From: an uncultured Oscillospiraceae bacterium
GTDB taxonomy: Bacteria > Bacillota > Clostridia > Oscillospirales > Oscillospiraceae
DNA: 5,450 nt
NCBI GenBank assembly: GCA_934661735.1
Contig: CAKUJN010000114.1
Span: 1 to 5,450, forward strand
Direction: 5' to 3'
Positions within the stretch are counted from its first letter, which is position 1, and each line of letters opens with the position of its first letter. The position numbers and the translations under genes are program-made. Under the pieces are notes generated by a model, which had not been told where the DNA came from, searched no databases, and saw only the letters and a list, made by a program, of their open reading frames with translations. Positions 1 to 5,383 of the stretch are shown here, piece after piece.

Positions 1-59
1 CTACGGGGTTCTTCTGTGGCTTGCGGTACAATCCGATCCGCATCCAGCGCCTCTTTTTG

Positions 60-91
60 CCCACTTTTTCTGGCAAGGCAGAAAAAGTGGG
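60..91. repeat. Perfect 13-bp inverted repeat (hairpin)
   Basis: The arms CCCACTTTTTCTG (60-72) and CAGAAAAAGTGGG (79-91) are exact reverse complements around a 6-base loop. An outer pairing is also possible between GCCTCTTTTTGC (49-60) and GCAAAAGAGGC (120-130), with one unpaired T, giving a larger folded block. The hairpin lies about 100 bases beyond the 3' end of the leftward HTH gene and next to the dispersed repeat at 106-172, so it may be another part of the same element. It is nearly symmetrical, so its orientation is unclear. It lacks a clean T-run directly after the stem on either strand, so a simple terminator role is not well supported. Confidence 0.75.
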
Positions 92-105
92 TCGCCGAAG
101 GCACA

Positions 106-172
106 GTTGCAGTGTCACTGCAAAAGAGGCAATCCGGTGAAACCAGACAAAAGGGCCGACAGAGTCGTCGGC
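106..172 (-). repeat. Structured dispersed repeat, copy A (multi-hairpin, gene 3' end)
   Basis: Read on the minus strand, in the direction of the HTH gene that ends at 193, this segment has a 6-bp stem GCCGAC/GTCGGC (172-155), then CCTTTT. Next come a second stem TCTGGT/ACCGGA with loop TTC, then CCTCTTTT, and a third palindrome TTGCAGTG-A-CACTGCAA. It aligns by hand to 5384-5450 on the plus strand at roughly 50 of 69 columns, including the shared blocks TTCACCGGA and CCTCTTTTGC. The stem sequences differ in a pairing-preserving way. The first stem lies 20 bases past the HTH stop codon and, with its T-tract, could terminate that gene. The element may extend to about position 49 through the neighbouring 13-bp inverted repeat. 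Confidence 0.7.
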
Positions 173-192
173 ACCTACCCCCTCCCGCGCAG

Positions 193-546
193 CTATTTCT
201 CCGCTGCCTCGCGCAGCAGCTCCTCGGCGGAAACGCCGTAGAGGCGCGCAAGGGCAAGCAGATTGGACGTCGAGGGGTCGGACGCGCCGGACTCCCATTT
301 GCTCACAGCCTGACGGCTGACGCCGATTGCCTCGGCGACAAATTCCTGCGTCATTTTGCAGTCGGTGCGGTGCGCCCTCAGTGCCTCACCGAGTGTCCGC
401 TTTGTTTCGGCCTTTTCCTTTCGCACCTCGCCGGAGCGCAGGTATTTGCGCAGCGCGCGGATAAGCAGCACGACCAGATATACCACGACAGCCGCGCATG
501 CCAGCCAGATCAGAAACAAGACAAGGCTTGTGGAAAAGAAACGCAT
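193..546 (-). CDS. Membrane-anchored XRE-family HTH protein
   Basis: This 117-residue protein has an N-terminal hydrophobic helix (about residues 5-30, followed by positively charged RALRKYLR, predicting a cytoplasmic C-terminus). A short charged linker (about 35-50) leads to a Cro/CI-type helix-turn-helix domain (about 51-110). The HTH match is clear: MTQEFVAEAIGVSRQAVSKW at 65-84 is the typical pair of helices, and LYGVSAEELL closes the domain. The start at 546 is preceded by AAAGGA with a 9-base gap, so the membrane segment is part of the protein. The likely role is a DNA-binding regulator tethered to the membrane; its target and signal are not visible. HTH proteins of this type more often carry the DNA-binding domain first, so the membrane-first order is unusual. 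It appears monocistronic, with its own possible promoter at 581-609. The XRE fold is very likely; regulator function is inferred. Confidence 0.88.
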   Translation of the reverse strand: MRFFSTSLVLFLIWLACAAVVVYLVVLLIRALRKYLRSGEVRKEKAETKRTLGEALRAHRTDCKMTQEFVAEAIGVSRQAVSKWESGASDPSTSNLLALARLYGVSAEELLREAAEK

Positions 547-580
547 TGCAATTCATCCTTTCTGCGTTTGAGATGGCTAC

Positions 581-609
581 AGTATCGCAGATCCGGCCGG
601 TTGCGTCCA
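581..609 (-). promoter_or_regulatory. Possible promoter of the HTH gene
   Basis: On the minus strand TGGACG (609-604) and GATACT (586-581) are separated by 17 bases; each matches 4 of 6 sigma-A consensus positions. This would start transcription near 574, about 28 bases before the start codon at 546, leaving room for the AAAGGA ribosome binding site. The two hexamers are only moderate matches, so this is a candidate. No convincing terminator for the upstream nitroreductase was found in 547-678, so read-through into the HTH gene is also possible. Confidence 0.4.
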
Positions 610-678
610 GCAGCTATCGCGCAAAAAACGGTTGCGAAGGAGGTTCGGACGGAAATTTTTCCGGCGAAAGCGGACGAA

Positions 679-1203
679 TCAGACCTTTACGATATAGTCC
701 GCCTTGCGGGGCTTCGGCTGCGCGGGCGCCTCGGCGGCGTAGCCGAGAATGCAGTGGCCCACGCCAATCCACTCGCCTTCAACACCCCACTTTTTCAGCA
801 GCGCTTTGCCCTCGGGCGAGTCGAACTCCTCGCGCGCACGGTGAATCCAGCACGAGCCGACGCCCAGCGCGTGTGCGGCCAGCATCAGATTGCCGATGAC
901 CAGACTGCCGTCCTCCACGGCGGTATGGACACGCGGGTCAGCCAGCACGACACAGACCACCGGCGCACCGTAAAACGGCTTTGCCTCGGGATTGCCAAGC
1001 ACGGCAGCATTCATCCGCTCCAGCTGAACCACGTCCTCCGGCTTTTGCAGGACGATAATCTTCGGCGACTGACGGCCCATACCGGTGGCGGCATAGGTGC
1101 CTGCGCGCAGAATCGCGTCCAGCGTCTCCGGCTCCACCTGCTTCGGCAGATAGCGGCGGACGCTTCTTCTGGTTTCCATACAGTTCAGAACCTCATTTTT
1201 CAT
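679..1203 (-). CDS. Nitroreductase-family flavoprotein (FMN-dependent NAD(P)H oxidoreductase)
   Basis: This 174-residue protein belongs to the FMN-binding nitroreductase family, whose members pass electrons from NAD(P)H to nitro compounds, quinones or other substrates in the cytoplasm. Visible family features are TRRSVRRY near the N-terminus (11-18, FMN phosphate contact region), GRQSP (43-47, matching the usual N-x-Q-P segment), the helix DGSLVIGNLMLAAHALGVGS (98-117) followed by CWI, and the C-terminal LGYAAEAPAQPKPRK (153-167). Its length is typical of the short clostridial subfamily. The start at 1203 is fixed by GGAGG 9 bases upstream; the reading frame stays open much further upstream but overlaps birA and has no family similarity there. 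It lies 143 bases downstream of birA on the same strand with no clear promoter between, so co-transcription is plausible. The physiological substrate cannot be told from sequence. Confidence 0.92.
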   Translation of the reverse strand: MKNEVLNCMETRRSVRRYLPKQVEPETLDAILRAGTYAATGMGRQSPKIIVLQKPEDVVQLERMNAAVLGNPEAKPFYGAPVVCVVLADPRVHTAVEDGSLVIGNLMLAAHALGVGSCWIHRAREEFDSPEGKALLKKWGVEGEWIGVGHCILGYAAEAPAQPKPRKADYIVKV

Positions 1204-1234
1204 TTGTGTCAACCTCCAAATATGAATCCGCAAT

Positions 1235-1261
1235 GCCGCGGCGCGTCCCCGCGCCCGCGGC
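1235..1261 (-). other. Very GC-rich hairpin in the birA-nitroreductase spacer
   Basis: The arms 1235-1245 (GCCGCGGCGCG) and 1250-1261 pair over 11 base pairs, all G-C, with one bulged base (1254) and a 4-base loop. On the minus strand the hairpin ends about 20 bases before the GGAGG of the nitroreductase gene. No T-tract follows it on either strand, so it is not a standard terminator. It could act as an RNA processing or stability element, or hinder ribosome loading or transcription. The function is unknown. Confidence 0.6.
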
Positions 1262-1346
1262 TCAGCGTGTATCTGAAAACCGGTCATGCAGCTGGCAGCG
1301 TGAAAGGCCCCGCTCTCCGGCTGCATCGGCAGCTTCCCGATACACC

Positions 1347-2342
1347 TTATATATACCCGTACATGCCGCGCACCGACACCTCGCCCGAGGCCACCGCCTC
1401 GCGCGTGCCGTCGGGATAGCGCACCAGCAGCTCCGCCTCCGGCCCGATGCCCTCGGCAAAGGCCGGCCGGACGCTGTCGCCGCGGATGATCTGTACCTCC
1501 CGGCCCAGCGTGACGCAGTTCTCCGCAAATTCGCGCAGCCATGCGTCCTTCTCCGTCAGAAGCGCGTCGTTCATCCGCGAAAGCTCGCGCAGGAGCGCGG
1601 CGGCAAGCGCGTTGCGCACATTCCGCTTGCCGGTCTGCGTATAGATCGACGCGGCGATGTCCGCAATTTCGGTCGGGAACTGCGATTGTGCGCAGTTGAC
1701 ACCGATGCCGATGACGACATGTTCCACCTCGCGCGTCTCCGCGACCAGCGAAAGCTCGGTCAGAATCCCCGCCAGCTTTTTCCGGCCGAACACCAGATCG
1801 TTCGTCCATTTGATCATCGGGCGCTCACCGCACACGGCGGCCACCGCCCGTGACGCGGCCACGGCCGTCATGGCCGTCAGATGCAGGATCTGCTCGGGCC
1901 TTGCGTTCGGGCGCAGAATCACGCTGAGATACAGTCCCTCGCCGGAGGGGGAGAAAAAGCTCCGTCCGCGGCGGCCGCGTCCGGCTGTCTGCATGTCGGC
2001 AATCACCGCCGTGCCCTCCGGCGCGCCCTCGGCGGCAAGCCGCCTGGCATAGTTGTTGGTGGAATCGACGCTGTCCAGCACAACGAGACGCCCGCGCCAC
2101 GCGCACGCCTCCATCTGCCGCTCAATTTCCGCCGCGTCCAGCCGCTCGGGCGCGGACAGCAGGCGATAACCGCGATTGGTCGCGGCCTCAATCTCACAGC
2201 CCTCGCGGCGCAGCTGCTCGATGGCCTTCCACACAGCCGCGCGCGAAACGCCGAGACTCCGGCTGAGCTGCTGGCCGGACAGCGGCGCATCCGCCGCACG
2301 CAGAAGCTGTAAAACAGATTCCTTTGTCGTCATATGTTCCAT
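1347..2342 (-). CDS. birA: Biotin--[acetyl-CoA-carboxylase] ligase / biotin operon repressor BirA
   Basis: This 331-residue bifunctional protein makes biotinoyl-5'-AMP and attaches biotin to carboxylase carrier domains; when loaded with biotinoyl-AMP and dimeric it represses biotin genes. An N-terminal winged HTH (about 5-62) contains LSGQQLSRSLGVSRAAVWKA (21-40), which marks the long, DNA-binding class. The catalytic domain follows: DSVDSTNNYA (90-99), the biotinoyl-AMP loop GRGRRGR (121-127), KWTNDLVFGRKKLAGILTEL (178-197) with K189 aligning to the catalytic lysine of E. coli BirA, and IGIGVNC (211-217). A C-terminal SH3-like domain (about 280-325) completes it. Length matches E. coli and B. 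subtilis BirA. The start at 2342 has AAGGA 6 bases upstream; a second ATG at 2333 is possible but less well placed. It is divergent from bioY, and a BirA operator lies between them. Confidence 0.97.
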   Translation of the reverse strand: MEHMTTKESVLQLLRAADAPLSGQQLSRSLGVSRAAVWKAIEQLRREGCEIEAATNRGYRLLSAPERLDAAEIERQMEACAWRGRLVVLDSVDSTNNYARRLAAEGAPEGTAVIADMQTAGRGRRGRSFFSPSGEGLYLSVILRPNARPEQILHLTAMTAVAASRAVAAVCGERPMIKWTNDLVFGRKKLAGILTELSLVAETREVEHVVIGIGVNCAQSQFPTEIADIAASIYTQTGKRNVRNALAAALLRELSRMNDALLTEKDAWLREFAENCVTLGREVQIIRGDSVRPAFAEGIGPEAELLVRYPDGTREAVASGEVSVRGMYGYI

Positions 2343-2365
2343 TCCGTTTCCTTTTGAATTTCCGC

Positions 2366-2394
2366 TTGACTTCCGGCCGCACGGCCGCTATACT
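2366..2394 (+). promoter_or_regulatory. bioY promoter (sigma-A type)
   Basis: TTGACT (2366-2371) and TATACT (2389-2394) are separated by exactly 17 bases, each matching 5 of 6 consensus positions. Transcription would start near 2401, inside the left arm of the BirA operator, so bound BirA should block RNA polymerase directly. Confidence 0.85.
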
Positions 2395-2417
2395 CTCAAT
2401 TGTAAACCTCGTGTCAA
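2387..2417 (-). promoter_or_regulatory. Possible divergent birA promoter
   Basis: On the minus strand a perfect TTGACA (2417-2412) is followed after 19 bases by TATAGC (2392-2387). The spacing is longer than ideal and the -10 matches 4 of 6 positions. Its -35 box sits in the spacer of the BirA operator and its -10 overlaps the bioY -10 on the other strand, so BirA binding would also cover it. Start of transcription would be near 2380, about 38 bases before the birA start codon. Confidence 0.4.
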
Positions 2418-2436
2418 TATCTATGGTTTACAATTG
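2397..2436. promoter_or_regulatory. BirA operator (biotin box)
   Basis: CAATTGTAAACC (2397-2408) and GGTTTACAATTG (2425-2436) form a perfect 12-bp inverted repeat with a 16-base spacer. The core TTGTAAACC/GGTTTACAA is the widely conserved bacterial BirA site and nearly identical to the half-sites of the E. coli bio operator. It lies between birA and bioY, covers the predicted bioY transcription start, and its right arm touches the bioY ribosome binding site GGAGGA (2436-2441). The DNA-binding domain of the adjacent BirA fits this assignment. Confidence 0.95.
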
Positions 2437-2444
2437 GAGGAGCC

Positions 2445-2996
2445 ATGAAAACTCGCAATCTGATTTTAACGGCGCTGTTCGCGGCGCTCACCGCGGTCGG
2501 CGCATTTCTGAAAATTCCGTTCCCGCTGTCTGCCATCACGCTTCAGTTTTTCTTCACCGCCATGGCGGGTGTGCTGCTGGGGCCGGCATGGGGCGCTGCG
2601 TCGCAGGCAGTCTATGTCCTGCTGGGTCTTGCAGGCGTGCCCATTTTCGCGCTGGGCGGCGGGCTGTCATATGTTTTTCAGCCGACGTTCGGCTTCCTGG
2701 CGGGCCTCATCCCGTCCGCATGGGTGATCGGAAAGCTGACCGAGCACCGGCAGAGCTTCGCGCAGATTGCGCTGGCGTGTCTGGCAGGGCTGGCCGTGCT
2801 CTACGCGGTGGGCGTGCCGTATCTGGCGCTGATCGCGAACGTGTATCTGGACAAGGGACTGAGCCTCTGGCAGATTCTGCGCAGCGGGATGCTGATTTAT
2901 CTGCCTGGCGACGCGCTGAAAATCGTCTGCACAGCGCTTTTGTGCGGAAAGCTGCTCCCCGCCCTGAAAAAGGCGCGGGCGGTATCCGTCAGGTAA
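2445..2996 (+). CDS. bioY: Biotin ECF transporter S-component BioY
   Basis: This 183-residue integral membrane protein is the substrate-capture subunit for biotin uptake. About six hydrophobic segments are visible (near 7-25, 33-50, 53-71, 80-97, 104-133 and 143-170). The family signature is clear: ITLQFFFTAMAGVLLGPAWG (31-50), GLAGVPIFALGGG (61-73), QPTFGFLAG (79-87) and YLPGDALK (152-159). Length is typical for BioY. The start at 2445 follows GGAGGA with a 3-base gap. No EcfA ATPase or EcfT gene lies nearby, so it probably uses a shared ECF energizing module encoded elsewhere (inference). The BirA operator at its promoter predicts repression when biotin is plentiful. Its last 8 bases overlap the end of the convergent gene at 2989-3462, and no intrinsic terminator follows it directly. 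Confidence 0.96.
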   Translation: MKTRNLILTALFAALTAVGAFLKIPFPLSAITLQFFFTAMAGVLLGPAWGAASQAVYVLLGLAGVPIFALGGGLSYVFQPTFGFLAGLIPSAWVIGKLTEHRQSFAQIALACLAGLAVLYAVGVPYLALIANVYLDKGLSLWQILRSGMLIYLPGDALKIVCTALLCGKLLPALKKARAVSVR

Positions 2997-3462
2997 GCAG
3001 CCGCACCAGCAGCAGAAGCAGCAAAAACGCGCCGAACGCGCCGAGGAACCAGTAAAAGCCATGCCAGGAGCCGCCGTCCTTTCGGGCGCACTCCTCCTCG
3101 GAGGGCGCGTCCTCGTCCTGCTGCTCCATGAACGCGTCGTATTCGTCCAGAAGCGACTGCTCGTCAAACGGCTCGGACTCCAGCGGGCTGAGCGCCTGCC
3201 GCGCGCGGCGCATGTCGCGCCGGTCGACATACAGCTCCGTGCCGTACAGACTCCGCCCCGTGACGATGCGCATGTACGCGCCGGTTTCGCGGTCCTGCAT
3301 GTAATAGGGAATCCGCGCCTGCTCCAGCAGGGCCGCCGCGGAGGAAAGCTCCATTTCATCGCCCGCCGTCAGGACCAAAACCGGATCAATCGCGCCCGCG
3401 CCGCAGACGGGACAGACCCCGCCGTCCGGATATTCGCTTCCGCAGCCTCTGCAAACCGCCAT
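2989..3462 (-). CDS. Zinc-ribbon / DUF2007-like protein with C-terminal membrane anchor
   Basis: This 157-residue protein of unknown function has three parts. An N-terminal zinc ribbon uses C4-x2-C7 and C17-x2-C20. A middle domain (about 28-92) resembles the DUF2007 'putative signal transducing protein' family: a starting strand, a helix with ALLEQARIPYYM (44-55), then LYGTELYVDRRDMRRARQAL (72-91), the usual strand followed by a residue-grasping helix. An acidic linker (about 95-128) leads to a single C-terminal hydrophobic helix (about 135-154), so the soluble part is probably cytoplasmic and tethered by its tail. The start at 3462 has GGGAGG 8 bases upstream. It is convergent with and overlaps bioY by 8 bases. 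The DUF2007 assignment rests on pattern recognition only; the zinc ribbon and membrane helix are plain to see. Confidence 0.85.
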   Translation of the reverse strand: MAVCRGCGSEYPDGGVCPVCGAGAIDPVLVLTAGDEMELSSAAALLEQARIPYYMQDRETGAYMRIVTGRSLYGTELYVDRRDMRRARQALSPLESEPFDEQSLLDEYDAFMEQQDEDAPSEEECARKDGGSWHGFYWFLGAFGAFLLLLLLVRLLT

Positions 3463-3542
3463 ATCTGAGACCTCCCATACGCTTTGTCGGCATGCCGCGC
3501 ATGCTGATTACAGCTTGACACATTCCGCGCAAAAAGTCAACT

Positions 3543-3578
3543 CCCGACGGCGCATTGCAGCGCACGTCGGGCTTTTTT
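3543..3578 (+). terminator. Rho-independent terminator, rightward
   Basis: CCCGACG and GCGC (3543-3553) pair with GCGC and CGTCGGG (3560-3571) around the loop ATTGCA, with one bulged A, followed by C and six Ts (3573-3578). The polarity is rightward. The only rightward gene upstream is bioY, ending at 2996, so the terminator probably ends the bioY transcript after about 550 bases that run antisense to the zinc-ribbon gene; it also insulates rny. The minus-strand side lacks a T-tract next to the stem. Confidence 0.85.
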
Positions 3579-3654
3579 CGGCCGCTTTTCTCGGAGACAT
3601 GGCGAAAATGCCGGTTTGCGAAAGGCCGATGCGTGCAGATTGCACAATTCTTTC

Positions 3655-3683
3655 TTGACACACCACCCCGAAAACAGTACAAT
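3655..3683 (+). promoter_or_regulatory. rny promoter (sigma-A type)
   Basis: TTGACA (3655-3660, perfect) and TACAAT (3678-3683, 5 of 6) are separated by exactly 17 bases. Transcription should start near 3690, giving a leader of about 100 bases before the rny start codon at 3790. A short hairpin GTGCA-GAT-TGCAC (3633-3645) lies just upstream of the -35 and is of unknown relevance. Confidence 0.85.
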
Positions 3684-3689
3684 GTAGGG

Positions 3690-3789
3690 TAGGATTTGTA
3701 TGGGTCGGCGGATTGTGGGGACATTCGCCTCGGCCTTGACTGATTCATCGCAACCCAATACTGGTAATAAGGAGGTGTGTCCGCAGGTT
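3690..3789 (+). other. rny 5' leader and the rest of the 3463-3789 gap
   Basis: The gene-free stretch 3463-3789 contains the terminator at 3543-3578, the rny promoter and this roughly 100-base leader. I recognise no riboswitch or T-box in the leader. An in-frame ATG at 3700, with AGGA 5 bases upstream, would extend RNase Y by 30 residues (MGRRIVGTF... to PQV), but that extension is not hydrophobic and is not seen in the family. I could not find a strong promoter for the leftward zinc-ribbon gene in 3463-3600; TGTAAT on the minus strand (3512-3507) is a lone -10-like match. Confidence 0.5.
3769..3777 (+). promoter_or_regulatory. rny ribosome binding site, long spacing
   Basis: AAGGAGGTG is a near-perfect anti-16S match, but its GGAGG (3771-3775) ends 14 bases before the preferred ATG at 3790, longer than the usual 5-10. 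The only start-type codon closer is an in-frame GTG at 3775 inside the site itself, which cannot be used. The site therefore argues for 3790 over the upstream ATG at 3700. Confidence 0.7.
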
Positions 3790-5349
3790 ATGGAATTTGA
3801 TCTGATCACGTTCCTCCTTGGCATCGCGGCAGGACTTGTCGTCGGCGGTGTGATTTTCTTCATTCTCGGTGTTACCTATCGCAAGAAGGTCGCCGAAAAG
3901 GAAATCGGCAGCGCGGAGGAAGAGGCCAAACGCATCATCAACGAAGCGATCCGCGGCGGCGAAAACAAGAAGCGCGAAATGCTGCTTGAAGCCAAGGAAG
4001 AAATCCATAAATCGCGTACCGAAAACGAAAAAGAGGTAAAAGAACGCAGAAGCGAACTGCAAAAGCAGGAGCGCCGTCTACAGCAGAAAGAGGAATCTCT
4101 GGACAAGAAGCTGGACATCCACGAGAAGAAAGAGGAAGAGCTGGCAAAGAAAATTGCCAACGTGCAGGCACAGCAGGAGGAGGTTGCTTCTCTCAAGCGC
4201 AGCCAGATGGAGATGCTGGAAAAGATCTCCGGTCTGACGCAGGATGAGGCAAAGGCCTATATTCTCAAGGGCGTCGAGGACGACGTGCGGCATGAGACCG
4301 CCATGAAGATCAAGGAAATCGAGGACCAGATGAAGGACGAGGCCGATCAGAAGGCCCGTGAGATCATCACCACCGCGATTCAGCGCTGCGCCGCAGACCA
4401 CGCCGCCGAGGTGACGGTGTCGGTCGTGCCGCTCCCCAACGACGAAATGAAGGGCCGCATCATCGGCCGTGAGGGCCGCAATATCCGCACCCTCGAAACG
4501 ATCACCGGCGTCGATCTCATCATCGACGACACGCCCGAGGCCATCACGGTCTCCTCGTTCGATCCGGTGCGCCGCGAGGTTGCGCGTCTGGCGCTGGAAA
4601 AGCTGATTGCCGACGGCCGCATCCACCCCACCCGCATCGAGGATATGGTGGAAAAGGCGCGGCGTGAGGTCGACCATACCATCAAGCAGGAGGGCGAGCG
4701 CGCCGTCTTTGAGACGGGCATCCACGGCCTGCATCCGGAGCTGATCAAGCTTCTGGGCCGCCAGAAATACCGCACGTCCTACGGCCAGAACGTTCTGAAC
4801 CACTCCATCGAGGTTGCGCACATCGCGGGCCTGCTCGCAAGCGAGCTGGGCGTGGATGTGACGCTGGCCAAGCGCGCGGGTCTGCTGCATGACCTTGGCA
4901 AGTCCGTCGACCATGAGATGGAGGGCAGCCACGTTCAGCTGGGCGTGGAACTGGCCAAGAAGTACAAGGAAAATCCCGTCGTCATCAACGCCATCGAGGC
5001 GCACCACGGCGACGTGGAGCCGCAGACCGTCATTGCATGTCTGGTTCAGGCGGCTGACGCCATCTCCGCTGCACGCCCCGGTGCACGCCGCGAGAACGTC
5101 GAGAATTATATCCGCAGACTGGAAAAGCTGGAGGAGCTGACCAGCTCGTTCCCCGGCGTCGAAAAGTCCTACGCCATTCAGGCTGGCCGCGAGGTCCGTA
5201 TTATGGTCAAGCCCGAGGAGGTCACCGAGGACAATATGATTCTGCTGGCGCACGATGTAGCCCGCAAGATCGAGGCCGAGCTGGAATACCCGGGCCAGAT
5301 CAAGGTCAACGTCATCCGCGAGACCAAGGCCGTCGAATACGCGAAGTAA
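3790..5349 (+). CDS. rny: Ribonuclease Y (membrane-bound endoribonuclease)
   Basis: RNase Y makes the initiating endonucleolytic cuts in mRNA decay and processing at the inner face of the membrane. The 519-residue protein has an N-terminal transmembrane helix (about 5-27), a long charged coiled coil rich in K, E and R (about 30-190), a KH RNA-binding domain with [10 protein letters not shown] (222-231), and an HD phosphohydrolase domain. Its metal-binding HDLGK starts at H367/D368, and EAHHGD lies at 403-408. B. subtilis RNase Y is 520 residues with catalytic H368/D369, so the start at 3790 puts the active site one residue away from the reference; starting at 3700 would add 30 unexplained residues. 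The gene has its own promoter and terminator and no co-transcribed partner in view. It is complete and shows no odd features in its domains. Confidence 0.98.
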   Translation: MEFDLITFLLGIAAGLVVGGVIFFILGVTYRKKVAEKEIGSAEEEAKRIINEAIRGGENKKREMLLEAKEEIHKSRTENEKEVKERRSELQKQERRLQQKEESLDKKLDIHEKKEEELAKKIANVQAQQEEVASLKRSQMEMLEKISGLTQDEAKAYILKGVEDDVRHETAMKIKEIEDQMKDEADQKAREIITTAIQRCAADHAAEVTVSVVPLPNDEMKGRIIGREGRNIRTLETITGVDLIIDDTPEAITVSSFDPVRREVARLALEKLIADGRIHPTRIEDMVEKARREVDHTIKQEGERAVFETGIHGLHPELIKLLGRQKYRTSYGQNVLNHSIEVAHIAGLLASELGVDVTLAKRAGLLHDLGKSVDHEMEGSHVQLGVELAKKYKENPVVINAIEAHHGDVEPQTVIACLVQAADAISAARPGARRENVENYIRRLEKLEELTSSFPGVEKSYAIQAGREVRIMVKPEEVTEDNMILLAHDVARKIEAELEYPGQIKVNVIRETKAVEYAK

Positions 5350-5356
5350 ACCGGAA

Positions 5357-5383
5357 GAGCCGCTGCATCGCAGCGGCTCTTTT
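5357..5383 (+). terminator. rny Rho-independent terminator
   Basis: GAGCCGCTGC (5357-5366) and GCAGCGGCTC (5370-5379) are perfect 10-bp arms around a 3-base loop, followed by TTTT (5380-5383), 7 bases after the rny stop codon. The T-run is short but the stem is very stable. It is immediately followed by the structured repeat copy B, whose own hairpins and T-tracts would act as back-up terminators. Confidence 0.88.

Noticed and set aside
16..1419. Long rightward open frame of 467 codons
   Set aside because: It runs antisense to the HTH and nitroreductase genes and into birA, has an arginine-, alanine- and histidine-rich composition typical of high-GC shadow frames, no domain that I recognise, and no ribosome binding site.
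1204..1809. N-terminal extension of the nitroreductase frame by about 200 codons
   Set aside because: The upstream part overlaps birA in another frame, is low-complexity and arginine/alanine-rich, and the GGAGG site fixes the start at 1203.
2373..2386. Near-palindrome CGGCCG-CA-CGGCCG between the bioY -35 and -10
   Set aside because: It lies in the promoter spacer, its two halves are each self-palindromic GC runs, and no known regulator site matches; composition is a sufficient explanation.
2956..2981. CCCGCCC...GGGCGG stem near the end of bioY as a terminator
   Set aside because: It lies inside the coding sequence, the A/T-rich part is in the loop, and no T-tract follows the stem on either strand.
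3488..3504. CGGCATGCCG and GCATGC palindromes upstream of the zinc-ribbon gene
   Set aside because: Short GC-rich palindromes are expected by chance here, and neither is placed next to a supported promoter.
3514..3542. TTGACA at 3514-3519 as a rightward promoter feeding the terminator at 3543
   Set aside because: The hexamer 17 bases downstream is CAACTC, not a -10 box, and a transcript from here would be too short to matter. The TTGAC/GTCAA pair (3514-3518, 3536-3540) is only 5 bases and likely chance.
4078..5253. Leftward open frame of 391 codons inside rny
   Set aside because: It is wholly antisense to the well-supported RNase Y gene and has leucine/aspartate-rich composition that mirrors the rny codons; there is no ribosome binding site or recognisable domain.
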